Positions 33,934-42,520 of a stretch of 64,000 nucleotides of DNA are shown in pieces. Source of the DNA: Propionigenium maris DSM 9537 (GTDB lineage: Bacteria > Fusobacteriota > Fusobacteriia > Fusobacteriales > Fusobacteriaceae). A program made the translations under genes and the position numbers. The stretch is from positions 62,001-126,000 of the forward strand of contig NZ_BSDY01000007.1 of assembly GCF_027925155.1 (NCBI RefSeq). The letters are read 5' to 3'. Numbering within the stretch: the first letter of the stretch is position 1; every line of letters starts with the position of its first letter. The notes beneath the pieces were generated by a model. The model was not told the DNA's origin. It made no database searches and saw only the letters and a program-made list of their open reading frames with translations.

Positions 33934-35559
33934 CTACGACTGAGACATCTCTACACTTAATTCCTTTTCCTCTAACTTATCCGATGCATTTACCTCTTCA
34001 AGTACATCTGAAAATTCCCTCAATACTGATTTCTGATCTAACTTCCCCTCTCTTATATCTGCCTTTACCATCTTTATAAAGGAAAAACCAGCCATTACTA
34101 CAACAATACAAACAGGAATACCAAATACCAAAGAAGCGGTCTGTAGCGTTTTCAGTGGACTTCCCAATAGGATGAATCCAACTGGGATAAGAGCTAAACT
34201 AAAGGCCCATACTAATCTTAGCCATCTAATAGGCTCTCCTCCGTCAGCTACTTTAGTTTGAGAGTTAGCCGCCAGTATATATGAAGCTGAGTCATAGGAT
34301 GTAGCCATAAATGTAACACTAAGAACTACCACTAAAAATATCACTAATTTCCCCATAGGTAGGGTCTCTAATATGGATATAATAGTCTGTGGTCCTCCTA
34401 ATTTATCCAGTACAGCTACTACATCCATCCTTCCAGAAAGTTGAAGATCCAGTCCATAGTTACCTAAGATGGCAAAGAAAAGAAAGCATCCAGATGAACC
34501 ATAAAGGAGTGACCCCATTACCATTTGTTTAATTGTTCTTCCCTTGGAGATACGGGCAATGAACATTCCTAAAAACGGTGCATAGGCTGCCCACCATGCC
34601 CAGTAAAAAACTGTCCAATACTGAGGAAACATCGATTTCCCTGCAGGATCAAGCCATGTACTCATCCTTAAAAAATTAGTAGCCATAAGTCCAACTGAAG
34701 TAGTTCCCATCTCAATCATAAATGCAGTGTTTCCAACAAGGAAAACGAATGAAATAATCCCTAAAGCCAGTACCACATTCAGGTCGCTGAGGACCTTTAT
34801 TCCCTTCTTAAGTCCAGAGTATGCACTGATTCCAAAGATAAGTGTCACTAGAAGAAGTATCCCTATTTGGAGCCCTGGAGTTTCCTGAATTCCAAATACT
34901 CTAGATAAGCCTGCAGTTACCAGTGGCGATCCCAGCCCCAAGCTTGTGGCAACCCCTCCAACAATACCAAATACAAAGGAGATATCGATTAACTTTCCAA
35001 GGATCCCATCAACTTTATTCCCTAATAATCCACGGCAAGCTTCACTTAATTTTAATACATTTCCCTTCCTTACGAAGATAATATATCCAACAGCACAACT
35101 TGTTACTGAGTAAATAGCCCATGCCATAGGTCCCCAGTGAAATAGTCCGTATGCTGCAGCCATCTCTGCAGCCTGCCAAGAACCCTTTTCTATCCCAAGA
35201 GGTGGAGCCTTATAGTAATATACCCATTCAATTACACCCCAGTATACAACCCCAGCTCCAACTCCAGCACAAAACAACATCGCTGCCCAAGAGAAGTTAC
35301 TAAACTCAGGCTTTTCTCCCTCATCTCCCAATACAACCCTTCCATACCTGCTGAAGGAAATCCAGAAACAAAATACCAGACAAAATAACCCAAAGAGAAT
35401 AAAGAAACTTCCAAATTTTGTTATTACTGCATTGTTGATAGCATTAAGAACCTCTCCGCTTTTTTCCGGCATCATAATAATAGGTAGAGCTACTGCCAGC
35501 AGAGCAAGTATCGCTCCAAAAAAGACCGTCTTATCTATCTTAACCTGTTTTACATCCAC
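33934..35559 (-). CDS. BCCT-family transporter (betaine/carnitine/choline)
   Basis: 541 residues, twelve predicted membrane helices. The tryptophan-rich segment in helix 8, WTVFYWAWWAAYAPFLGMFI near residue 313, is the aromatic box that binds quaternary ammonium substrates in BetP and CaiT. The early GVGAGVVYWGVIEWVYYY segment matches the family's helix 3. C-terminal tail is acidic and short, unlike osmosensing BetP. Last gene of the operon, 31 nt after the carnitine acyltransferase, so carnitine or a close analogue is the likely cargo (inference). Confidence 0.93.
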   Translation of the reverse strand: MDVKQVKIDKTVFFGAILALLAVALPIIMMPEKSGEVLNAINNAVITKFGSFFILFGLFCLVFCFWISFSRYGRVVLGDEGEKPEFSNFSWAAMLFCAGVGAGVVYWGVIEWVYYYKAPPLGIEKGSWQAAEMAAAYGLFHWGPMAWAIYSVTSCAVGYIIFVRKGNVLKLSEACRGLLGNKVDGILGKLIDISFVFGIVGGVATSLGLGSPLVTAGLSRVFGIQETPGLQIGILLLVTLIFGISAYSGLKKGIKVLSDLNVVLALGIISFVFLVGNTAFMIEMGTTSVGLMATNFLRMSTWLDPAGKSMFPQYWTVFYWAWWAAYAPFLGMFIARISKGRTIKQMVMGSLLYGSSGCFLFFAILGNYGLDLQLSGRMDVVAVLDKLGGPQTIISILETLPMGKLVIFLVVVLSVTFMATSYDSASYILAANSQTKVADGGEPIRWLRLVWAFSLALIPVGFILLGSPLKTLQTASLVFGIPVCIVVVMAGFSFIKMVKADIREGKLDQKSVLREFSDVLEEVNASDKLEEKELSVEMSQS

Positions 35560-35590
35560 TTAATAATCCTCCTAATAATCCTCTATTATC

Positions 35591-37366
35591 CTAACTCTTT
35601 AACTCCAACATCATATTGATACTTAACTTTAGATTTTCTATCATCTTTTCCATAACCTCTAAATCTTCATTATAGGCTGTGATTATCATAAATGATTTTT
35701 CACCTACGAAGTAGTATATTCCGAAACCGTGCTCCTGAACTGGAGGGAAGTAGAGATACTTCATGTCCGGATGACCAAATGAAGTCGTTGATAGGTGGTT
35801 ATCCCCTATTGCCTTAAAGGCATTTGTTTTAAAGAGTTCAGGTTTCTCAGTAATTCCCATCTCCCTGCCAAAATCCTTATACAGGGATTCCAGAACATAT
35901 AGATATCTATTTACTCCCTCTCCTACCTGACACAACTTCACACGCCTGTGGTGTTCATCCAGTGCATCCTTCATAAGCTCATAGAGCTCTTCCTTTGATC
36001 TTTCCTTTTTTACTAGCTCCCTGGCAAAATTCACACTTTCCCTAGATACAGGCCTATTACTCTCAGTTCTTCCTCTAAAGAACCTTCGGGCATCCACCGA
36101 TATATAGGTATTATTAATCCGTTCATATGTCATATATTGTGCCACTTGAAATGCCAGATGAATAAAGCCGTCTCCTGAAAGTATCCCCTTCTCCCTGAGC
36201 ACTTCTCTGGTAAGCCCTTCAAAATCCACATACTGAGCTTTAAAGCCGTCCATACACCGATCAAACTCTTCCTTTAGGTCCAAAAGAGATTCTTTTATTT
36301 CCTCTGTAAGGTTAAAATTAATTTCCTCTACTGCACAACCATCAGCTGCTCCCTCAAATGAAAAACTGCTATTCTCAATACACTCCTTAACTCTGTCTAT
36401 GAAGTACACCTCTGTTCCTCCGTCAACAAAGCTGTGATCTGCAATAAATGAAAATACTCCATTCTTTGTACAGGAGAACTGAAAGCCCTTTCCATGCCAC
36501 CTGTTCACAAACTCCCTGTTATATGAAGCGTTATCCAGCTCCTCATATACTCCCTTAACCTCTGTATCATCGTAGTTCATTACCAGGATGGCATCCTTGA
36601 TCAGCTGATATGACCTTTGGTTCCCTTCATCTCCTAAGATTTTTTCCAGTACCTCTGCTGCGTCATCCCTCTCTACCCCGATTGTTGCATAGTTGGCATT
36701 TGGTACAAGGGGCTCTATCTCCCTGGAGGTAATATCTTTTAGATTCTTCAAGATTTCACCTACTGAAACCAGCTCTCCTTCCTTTATAACCTGAACATTA
36801 TAGAGGTGGTTCCTATAGGAAAATACAATAAACTCTGAACAATTATCGTTGATATAGTATTCATCCATTCCCTTTTTTATATGGTTTATAGATGCCAGTA
36901 ATCCATGAAACTCATCCGCTGAGTAGAGTTTATTCTTAATTGTATATGCTCCAGCTCCATTTTCCTTAAAATTCTTATATACTGCTGCAGCAGAGTGCAT
37001 CAATATTGCGATCCTCTCAATCACCTCATACTGTAAAAGGGTTTTATTTTCATATATTATAGGAACATTGGTATGAGGTGTAAGAGGAGCTCTTACCAAT
37101 AGGTGACACTTAACCCAGTAGTCATAGATCCAGCTGTCCTCCTCCCTGCTTCCCAGCTCCTTTATTTTTTCCTCTAACTTCACAGAGTCTTCTGTTTCTA
37201 GAAACTCTCCAACACTTCTTTTTGCCTCTTCTAGCTCCTCCTTTGTTACAAGGGGTTCCACCCAGTCAAGGTATCTCTCTAAGGTCCCCTTCAATTCAGG
37301 AATAGGATAGGAAGGTAGGTTATCGATATTTCTAATTGGTACGTTGTATTTAATAAAGTCTTTCAT
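35591..37366 (-). CDS. Choline/carnitine O-acyltransferase family, carnitine type
   Basis: 591 residues covering the whole PF00755-type fold. Signature 1 is LPSYPIPELKGTLERYL (residues 17-33). Signature 2 is NRWHGKGFQF...DHSFVDGG with the catalytic His311. The substrate region TYISVDARRFFRGRTES carries the Tyr and the T-E-S triplet that correspond to carnitine acyltransferases (T-E-T) and not to choline acetyltransferase (V-D-N). GEGVNRYLYVL has Arg where carnitine enzymes bind the carboxylate and choline enzymes have Asn. LSTTSFGHPDM and the late PPVQEHGFGIYYF also fit. Such enzymes are common in eukaryotes and rare in bacteria. No targeting signal. Confidence 0.92.
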   Translation of the reverse strand: MKDFIKYNVPIRNIDNLPSYPIPELKGTLERYLDWVEPLVTKEELEEAKRSVGEFLETEDSVKLEEKIKELGSREEDSWIYDYWVKCHLLVRAPLTPHTNVPIIYENKTLLQYEVIERIAILMHSAAAVYKNFKENGAGAYTIKNKLYSADEFHGLLASINHIKKGMDEYYINDNCSEFIVFSYRNHLYNVQVIKEGELVSVGEILKNLKDITSREIEPLVPNANYATIGVERDDAAEVLEKILGDEGNQRSYQLIKDAILVMNYDDTEVKGVYEELDNASYNREFVNRWHGKGFQFSCTKNGVFSFIADHSFVDGGTEVYFIDRVKECIENSSFSFEGAADGCAVEEINFNLTEEIKESLLDLKEEFDRCMDGFKAQYVDFEGLTREVLREKGILSGDGFIHLAFQVAQYMTYERINNTYISVDARRFFRGRTESNRPVSRESVNFARELVKKERSKEELYELMKDALDEHHRRVKLCQVGEGVNRYLYVLESLYKDFGREMGITEKPELFKTNAFKAIGDNHLSTTSFGHPDMKYLYFPPVQEHGFGIYYFVGEKSFMIITAYNEDLEVMEKMIENLKLSINMMLELKS

Positions 37367-37388
37367 CTCTTCTGATCTCCTTTTTCTT

Positions 37389-38564
37389 TTATTTACTACA
37401 CCCTTTAAACATAAGCTTTTCCAGCCTCTGATCTTTCTGATAGAGGGTGCAGTAGGAATATCCTATCCCCTCTATTACTGTCCCTTCTCCATTGGCAACC
37501 CCTTCTACTTTATCCAGTATCTTCTGAGCTACCGAGTCAACACTCTCCTCGCCCCTCATTATTCCAGTAGCATCTACATCTATATCCTCATTTATGCAGC
37601 TTTCATTTCCACTGACTCTAATTACCGGTACTATGGCATTATTGAATCCTGCACTTCCTGTTGTCCAAAGAATCAAGTGAGCTCCCAGAGCTGCAAAGTG
37701 CATCCCGGCTCCACCGCATAGGTGAGTAACTTCAGAAAGATAGAATCCTCTATCCCTAGGTTTTTCCATACCACTATTATCTATAGTTAGGACTCCCTGG
37801 ATCGGGGCAGTTCCAGTCTTATACAGCGCCCCCAGAGATTTTTCCTCCAGAGTTGTAAGTCCTCCCACTGAGTTTCCTATACTCATGGTTTCTACATCTG
37901 TTCCCTCTATATGCCACCTGTCGGATTCTTCCTTTATCAGTTTAAGTATCTTCTCTCCAACTTCATCATTGACAGCTCTCTCTCTTAGTATATCTTCACA
38001 GGTGATAAGCTCTATAAGTTCCCCTGCTACAGCTGTAGCTCCTCCTTCCACTAAGATATCCGCTGCTCTTCCAACACTTGGATTGGAAGCTAATCCCGAA
38101 CTTGTATCCGATCCTCCACACTTTATTCCAATAATGAGCTCCTCTATCCTTCCTTCAGATAATTCACAGGCATCGGCTTTTTTTCTTAAGGATTTAGCAA
38201 GAGAAATTCCAGTATTAATACTGTTTTGAGTTCCCTTCATATCCCTTACAACAAAACTTTCTACATCTCTGCCCCTTTCTCTTATCGGTGCAGCAAGGAC
38301 TTCATTATCTATACTTCCACATCCCATGGATATTATTAAAGCTCCTGATACATTTGGATTTATTGCACTCCCTATCATAGTGTTTACCAACTCTTCATTT
38401 CCAGCATACATACACGTGTAGTGGTTAGTCAAAACTATACTCCCCTCTACCTCATGGGAGATCTTTCTTGCTATCCCCTCACAGCATTCATCTACAGCTA
38501 TAATCAAGATGTGATTTCTAATTCCTATACCCCCATCCTTTCTTCTATACCCCTTAAACTTCAT
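37389..38564 (-). CDS. UxaA-family hydro-lyase, large subunit
   Basis: 391 residues. GYRRKDGGIGIRNHILII at the N-terminus and KCGGSDTSSGLASNPSVG near residue 165 are the hallmarks of the altronate/galactarate dehydratase and sulfolactate sulfo-lyase (SuyB) family, with several conserved Cys for an Fe centre. These enzymes eliminate water or sulfite from hydroxy-acids. It abuts its small subunit by a one-base overlap. In this operon a carnitine-like hydroxy acid would be the substrate, but this is inference; the family's known substrates all have an alpha-hydroxyl that carnitine lacks. Confidence 0.88.
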   Translation of the reverse strand: MKFKGYRRKDGGIGIRNHILIIAVDECCEGIARKISHEVEGSIVLTNHYTCMYAGNEELVNTMIGSAINPNVSGALIISMGCGSIDNEVLAAPIRERGRDVESFVVRDMKGTQNSINTGISLAKSLRKKADACELSEGRIEELIIGIKCGGSDTSSGLASNPSVGRAADILVEGGATAVAGELIELITCEDILRERAVNDEVGEKILKLIKEESDRWHIEGTDVETMSIGNSVGGLTTLEEKSLGALYKTGTAPIQGVLTIDNSGMEKPRDRGFYLSEVTHLCGGAGMHFAALGAHLILWTTGSAGFNNAIVPVIRVSGNESCINEDIDVDATGIMRGEESVDSVAQKILDKVEGVANGEGTVIEGIGYSYCTLYQKDQRLEKLMFKGCSK

Positions 38565-38902
38565 TAGATCTCCTCCCTGATGTCCATCTGCTTAATAATC
38601 TCACCTATAATTCCCTCTGGAATATCTATATGAGAACTTCTTACATTCTGAACATGGACGAGGTCCCCTGCTTTTATATTTTTAACTACATATCCGATTG
38701 GATATCCCCCCTTATATAGAGTGATATCCTTTTCTATATCCTCCAGAGCTACTTTATTTCCAAAGGGAATCTTCTGAAGAGCTTTAACTTCAGTTAATTT
38801 CTCCATATCCTGTGAATAAACTTTTATATCTTCTCCAGAAGTTGCATCTCCTAAAACAGTAGCAACTTGATCTCTTACATTAAGCCTGATTGCTTTTACC
38901 AT
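38564..38902 (-). CDS. UxaA-family hydro-lyase, small (SAF-domain) subunit
   Basis: 112 residues from the ATG at 38902, nine bases after GGGAG; the frame is open to an ATG at 38947 with a weaker site. The SAF pattern DQVATVLGDATSGEDIKVY, then IPFGNKVALEDI, YPIGYVVKNIKAGDLVHVQN matches the N-terminal domain of altronate dehydratase and the SuyA/GarD small domain. First gene of the operon, about 220 nt after the predicted sigma-54 start site. Confidence 0.85.
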   Translation of the reverse strand: MVKAIRLNVRDQVATVLGDATSGEDIKVYSQDMEKLTEVKALQKIPFGNKVALEDIEKDITLYKGGYPIGYVVKNIKAGDLVHVQNVRSSHIDIPEGIIGEIIKQMDIREEI

Positions 38903-39135
38903 AATTTGTTCTCCCTGTACTTCCTCTAAAATTCGAGGCTGATTCATTTTATTCCACTACACTTCTCTAATCTCATTTTCAGAAATACCTTTATCCATTC
39001 CTGATTAACTTTTTTATCCAAATATATAACATCTTCTGTTGCCTCCGCCTGCTAATTAACCCTGTTTCTAATCCTCCTCCCTGTTCCTATATTTCTCAAC
39101 TCACCTCCTAATTTTTTATTCTTACCCCTATTATT

Positions 39136-39151
39136 AGCAAAAACCGTGCCA
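39136..39151 (-). promoter_or_regulatory. Sigma-54 (-24/-12) promoter of the carnitine-type operon
   Basis: On the minus strand TGGCACGGTTTTTGCT matches the consensus TGGCAC-N5-TTGCW exactly, with GG and GC ten bases apart. It faces the SAF-UxaA-acyltransferase-BCCT operon. rpoN and a sigma-54 activator lie directly upstream. Confidence 0.93.
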
Positions 39152-39210
39152 CACCTTAATTTTATAGGTATAGAGAACAGCGAAAACATATTGGGAGTTA
39201 CTATACAAGA

Positions 39211-39236
39211 AAAACGAGTCAAATTAGACTCGTTTT
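39211..39236 (-). terminator. Terminator of the rpoN-activator transcript
   Basis: AAAACGAGTC and GACTCGTTTT arms, followed on the minus strand by TTTTTC. It lies between the activator gene and the sigma-54 promoter. Confidence 0.8.
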
Positions 39237-39298
39237 CTTTCAGTAATTTATCTACAGTTCTAGGTTTTATAAGTTGATTAGCAGGCGAACCAAAAAAG

Positions 39299-39309
39299 AC
39301 TCACTGAGT
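39299..39309. promoter_or_regulatory. Candidate activator-binding palindrome
   Basis: ACTCA-C-TGAGT, about 150 bp upstream of the -24/-12 promoter, a usual distance for enhancer sites. A further half-site GACTCAC begins 19 bp on, at 39317. Weak evidence on its own. Confidence 0.35.
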
Positions 39310-39312
39310 TTT

Positions 39313-40647
39313 TTATGACTCACAGTACTTCTTTATAAGCCTCACAGCTTTGGACTGACTCACCTTTAGCTGCTTGGCCAGCTTTCTGGAACTAGGGTAT
39401 AACTCGTAATATTTTTTTACTATATCCCTCTCGTGCCTCTCTACCTCACTTTCCAGAGAAAAATCTTCCTCCATAACTCCCGAAAGGGAGCTGTCATTTA
39501 TCAGAAAAAAGCCTGTTGGAAGAAGCTTCGGAGATAGGGTTTCTGTATCTGAAGTTATCACCAGCCTCTCCACAATAGAGGCTAACTCCCTTACATTTCC
39601 AGGCCACTCATATTCCAGTAGAAGCTCCAGCACCTCCTCTGTAAAGTATCTTCCCAGGGAATACTTCTTATTGTATTCATTTAAGAAGAAGTTAGCCAGG
39701 GGGATTATATCTTTCCTCCTCTTTCTCAGGGCAGGTATGGTTAGTTCAAAGTTATTTAGCCTGTAGTAGAGGTCCTGTCTGAACTTCTGTGTCTTAACCA
39801 GGGATTTCAGGTCTCTGTTGGTGGCAGTTATTATCTTGATATCAACCTTTCTCTTATCCACTCCCCCTACAGGAAGGATCTCCCTCTCCTGTATAACGTG
39901 TAGTAACTTTGCCTGAAGTTTTGGGGACAACTCTCCCACCTCATCTAGAAAGAGGGTCCCTCTATGGGCTGCTTCTATAAGCCCCTTCTTTCCCTCACTT
40001 GCTGCGCCAGTAAATGCCCCCTTTACATATCCAAAGAGCTCCGACTCCAAGAGTCCCTCATTTATAGAGGCACAGTTTATAGAGATAAACTTCCCCTTTC
40101 TCTGACTGTTTTCATGCATATATTTAGCCAGTAAGCTCTTACCGCTTCCGCTCTCTCCCTGGATGGACACTGGAGAGTCTATATTAGTCAGCCTGTCAGC
40201 CAGTCTCAGAACCTCCTCCATCTCCTTGCTTCTATAGATAATCTCCCTGCTCAGGTCCGTCTCCTCTAACTCAACTGTTTCCTCCAGATTCATTTCCCCT
40301 TCGGTCCAGTCCTTTGCATTCATTACCACAAACTCCAGCTGCCCGTCCCTTCCTAAGATAGGCACAGCTGTGGTCTTCAGCTTAGCTCCCAAGTAAGTTT
40401 TTTGTATAACACTGAGAACCCTCTTCTCCTTGTAAACTAATGGCAGTACAGAGGGAGACCAGAACTCCTTTTTTACAAGATCATGAAACTTCTTCCCTAT
40501 CATATCCTCTGGAGACATCCCATAGTGCCTGTATGAAGCCTTGTTGATATAAACTAGTGTATAGTTATCATCCCATACAACCACTTCATCATAGAGGTTA
40601 TCCATTAAATTCTTAAATATACCAAAGTCAATGTTTAAATCTACCAT
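39313..40647 (-). CDS. PAS-domain sigma-54-dependent activator (enhancer-binding protein)
   Basis: 444 residues: a PAS sensor (about 8-115; [19 protein letters not shown]), a AAA+ domain with Walker A GESGSGK (164-170), the sigma-54 contact loop GAFTGA (210-215) and Walker [10 protein letters not shown], and a C-terminal helix-turn-helix ([20 protein letters not shown]). It should sense a small molecule or redox state by the PAS domain and drive the -24/-12 promoter next to it. It overlaps rpoN by one base. Confidence 0.95.
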   Translation of the reverse strand: MVDLNIDFGIFKNLMDNLYDEVVVWDDNYTLVYINKASYRHYGMSPEDMIGKKFHDLVKKEFWSPSVLPLVYKEKRVLSVIQKTYLGAKLKTTAVPILGRDGQLEFVVMNAKDWTEGEMNLEETVELEETDLSREIIYRSKEMEEVLRLADRLTNIDSPVSIQGESGSGKSLLAKYMHENSQRKGKFISINCASINEGLLESELFGYVKGAFTGAASEGKKGLIEAAHRGTLFLDEVGELSPKLQAKLLHVIQEREILPVGGVDKRKVDIKIITATNRDLKSLVKTQKFRQDLYYRLNNFELTIPALRKRRKDIIPLANFFLNEYNKKYSLGRYFTEEVLELLLEYEWPGNVRELASIVERLVITSDTETLSPKLLPTGFFLINDSSLSGVMEEDFSLESEVERHERDIVKKYYELYPSSRKLAKQLKVSQSKAVRLIKKYCES

Positions 40648-41774
40648 TAATACCTTCTCCTTCTCTTCATTGAGGGGATCTCCATTTGATTCCTGTATTT
40701 TCCCACAGTTCTCCTGGAGATTTCCATTCCCTTCTCGATCATCTTCTGTCTTATCTCCTCATCGGAAAGGGGATTACTCTTGTCCTCAGAATCAACTATC
40801 TCCTGCACTACTCTCTTTACAGTATAGCTGGTCGTCTCACCAACCTGATTGGTGAATAAGTCCTTAAGGTTGTACCTAGTCCCCTGATGATTTAACCTTT
40901 TATCCCTTATGGTACGGCTTACAGTTGATATGGATACTCCCAAAGCCTCTGCTACATCCTCCAGCTTAAGGGACTTCATCTCTCCCCCTGTTAAAAAACT
41001 TCTCTGGTGTTCAACTATAAACTTTGCTACCTTGAAAAGGGTTGCCTCCCTCATAGCCAGGGCTGTATTTATCTTTTCAGCTGTCCTTACACTCCCTCCC
41101 TGAACATCCTCCTCCGATACCCTGTATCCATAGCTGCTATTTAAGGTCACTTCCAGATCTTCTCCTAGGAAGATATCATCCTCCCTTATCTCAACTGGAG
41201 CATAGTATGCGAAGTTTTTTCTGGGATAGGAGATAAAATACCTCATGGGTTCTATCTCATTCTTTATCTCCTCCATAGAGATTCCCAGTCTCTTGGATAT
41301 CTTGGGAAAGTTTATATCCATAAGTTCCCTATACATATCCTCCAGTATCCCTCTCAGGATACTTTTTTTTTCACTTTGAAGTATGAGAACCTCCCTCATA
41401 TCCCTTCCCCCTATACCTTTAGGATCCAGTTCTTTAAAGGTCTCATAGCACTCCCTGATATATAATATGCTTCTTCTCTTCTTTTTGGCTAAGTCTGTTA
41501 ATGACAACTTCAGGTACCCCTTCTCATCCAGGTTCCAGATAAACTCCTCCAAAATTTCATACCTTTCCCTGGAAATCTTTAGTAAACCTACCTGCTCTAA
41601 AAGAAACTCCTCCAGACTCCTCTCCTTCCTGGATAGGTAGGAGAGTTCCCTCTCCTCTACCCCGTAATTTACCTTCAGGTAGTTTTTCAGATGAAATGTA
41701 TTCAGCTCCAGTATCTTTAGAGATTCTATCTTTTTTTTCGTTATCTTCTGGGATATCTTTAATTCTAATTTCAC
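40647..41774 (-). CDS. rpoN: RNA polymerase sigma-54 factor
   Basis: 375 residues, shorter than the usual 430-480. Region I is compact (MKLELKISQKITKKKIESLK), the core-binding part follows, then an HTH (LEDVAEALGVSISTVSRTIR) and the RpoN box near the C-terminus (SRRTVGKYRNQMEIPSMKRR; consensus ARRTVAKYRE) that reads the -24 element. The start is GTG after AGGGGAATAAC. The gene is immediately upstream of a sigma-54 activator, which implies that this factor mainly serves the adjacent operon, though it may have other targets. Confidence 0.93.
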   Translation of the reverse strand: MKLELKISQKITKKKIESLKILELNTFHLKNYLKVNYGVEERELSYLSRKERSLEEFLLEQVGLLKISRERYEILEEFIWNLDEKGYLKLSLTDLAKKKRRSILYIRECYETFKELDPKGIGGRDMREVLILQSEKKSILRGILEDMYRELMDINFPKISKRLGISMEEIKNEIEPMRYFISYPRKNFAYYAPVEIREDDIFLGEDLEVTLNSSYGYRVSEEDVQGGSVRTAEKINTALAMREATLFKVAKFIVEHQRSFLTGGEMKSLKLEDVAEALGVSISTVSRTIRDKRLNHQGTRYNLKDLFTNQVGETTSYTVKRVVQEIVDSEDKSNPLSDEEIRQKMIEKGMEISRRTVGKYRNQMEIPSMKRRRRY

Positions 41775-42017
41775 GTTATTCCCCTAATAATTATTTTCAA
41801 AATTTTATTCTTATATAAAATTATATTAAATTTAGTGATATAAGAGAAGGTTTTTTATTTACACCCCACAAAATAACGAACAAAATCGACTTTTATCACG
41901 CTTTTAATTTAAATATACTTCGTTTACTTTTATAAAAAATCGTAAAGATCACTGTCATACCTACTTCACTTCTGTGAAATTCTAAAAAAGAACAAGGTTC
42001 TACCTTCCTCCTATAAA
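41775..42017. other. Upstream region of rpoN
   Basis: AT-rich; a TATAAT-like -10 lies at about 41815-41825 on the minus strand. No gene supported. Confidence 0.4.
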
Positions 42018-42047
42018 TAAAAAAAGCAGCTCCCCTGGGAAACTGCT
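42018..42047 (-). terminator. Terminator after the thioredoxin-like gene
   Basis: AGCAG...CTGCT stem with TTTTTTT on the minus strand. Confidence 0.7.
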
Positions 42048-42070
42048 CTCACTTCACTTTTTTTTTACTT

Positions 42071-42373
42071 TTAGTCAAATATAGCACTGTAATACCTGTC
42101 CAGTTTTCCCTCCAGTTCACCCATATTAAAGAAACGGGCTCCCCTATAGAGCTCCTTTCCCTCTGAATAAACTATGAGGGCAGGTATGGAAAATACTGAA
42201 AACTCCCCTGCTGCCTGAGGAACAACCTCCAGGTCTATCCCTATAAAATCAGCCTTGGGGTATCTTTCAGATAGTTTTTTTAACTTGGGCAGGAGTACAT
42301 GACAAACTGAACAGTCATCCCTGGATATATACACAAAGGAAAACTTCCCCTTTTTTACTTCCTTTAGCTCCAT
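42071..42373 (-). CDS. Thioredoxin-family protein
   Basis: 100 residues. The active site reads CSVCHVLLPKLKKL (redox Cys21 and Cys24 approximately, C-S-V-C instead of C-G-P-C), then ADFIGIDLE and FSIPALIVYSEGKEL with the cis-Pro of thioredoxins. It is a small cytoplasmic disulfide reductase; partner unknown. It lies 147 nt after thrC on the same strand and has its own GGAGG site. Confidence 0.8.
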   Translation of the reverse strand: MELKEVKKGKFSFVYISRDDCSVCHVLLPKLKKLSERYPKADFIGIDLEVVPQAAGEFSVFSIPALIVYSEGKELYRGARFFNMGELEGKLDRYYSAIFD

Positions 42374-42520
42374 CGTTGCTTCCTCCTTAAATTCTAAAGA
42401 AACTTAATCGCTATTCTTCCCTGCCCCTATTCTATAGATTTTTTTCTCCATATTCAAACCTTTTCTCATACCTTCAATTACCTCTTCTATTCAAAGCTTA
42501 AGAAGCAATAAAAAAACCTT

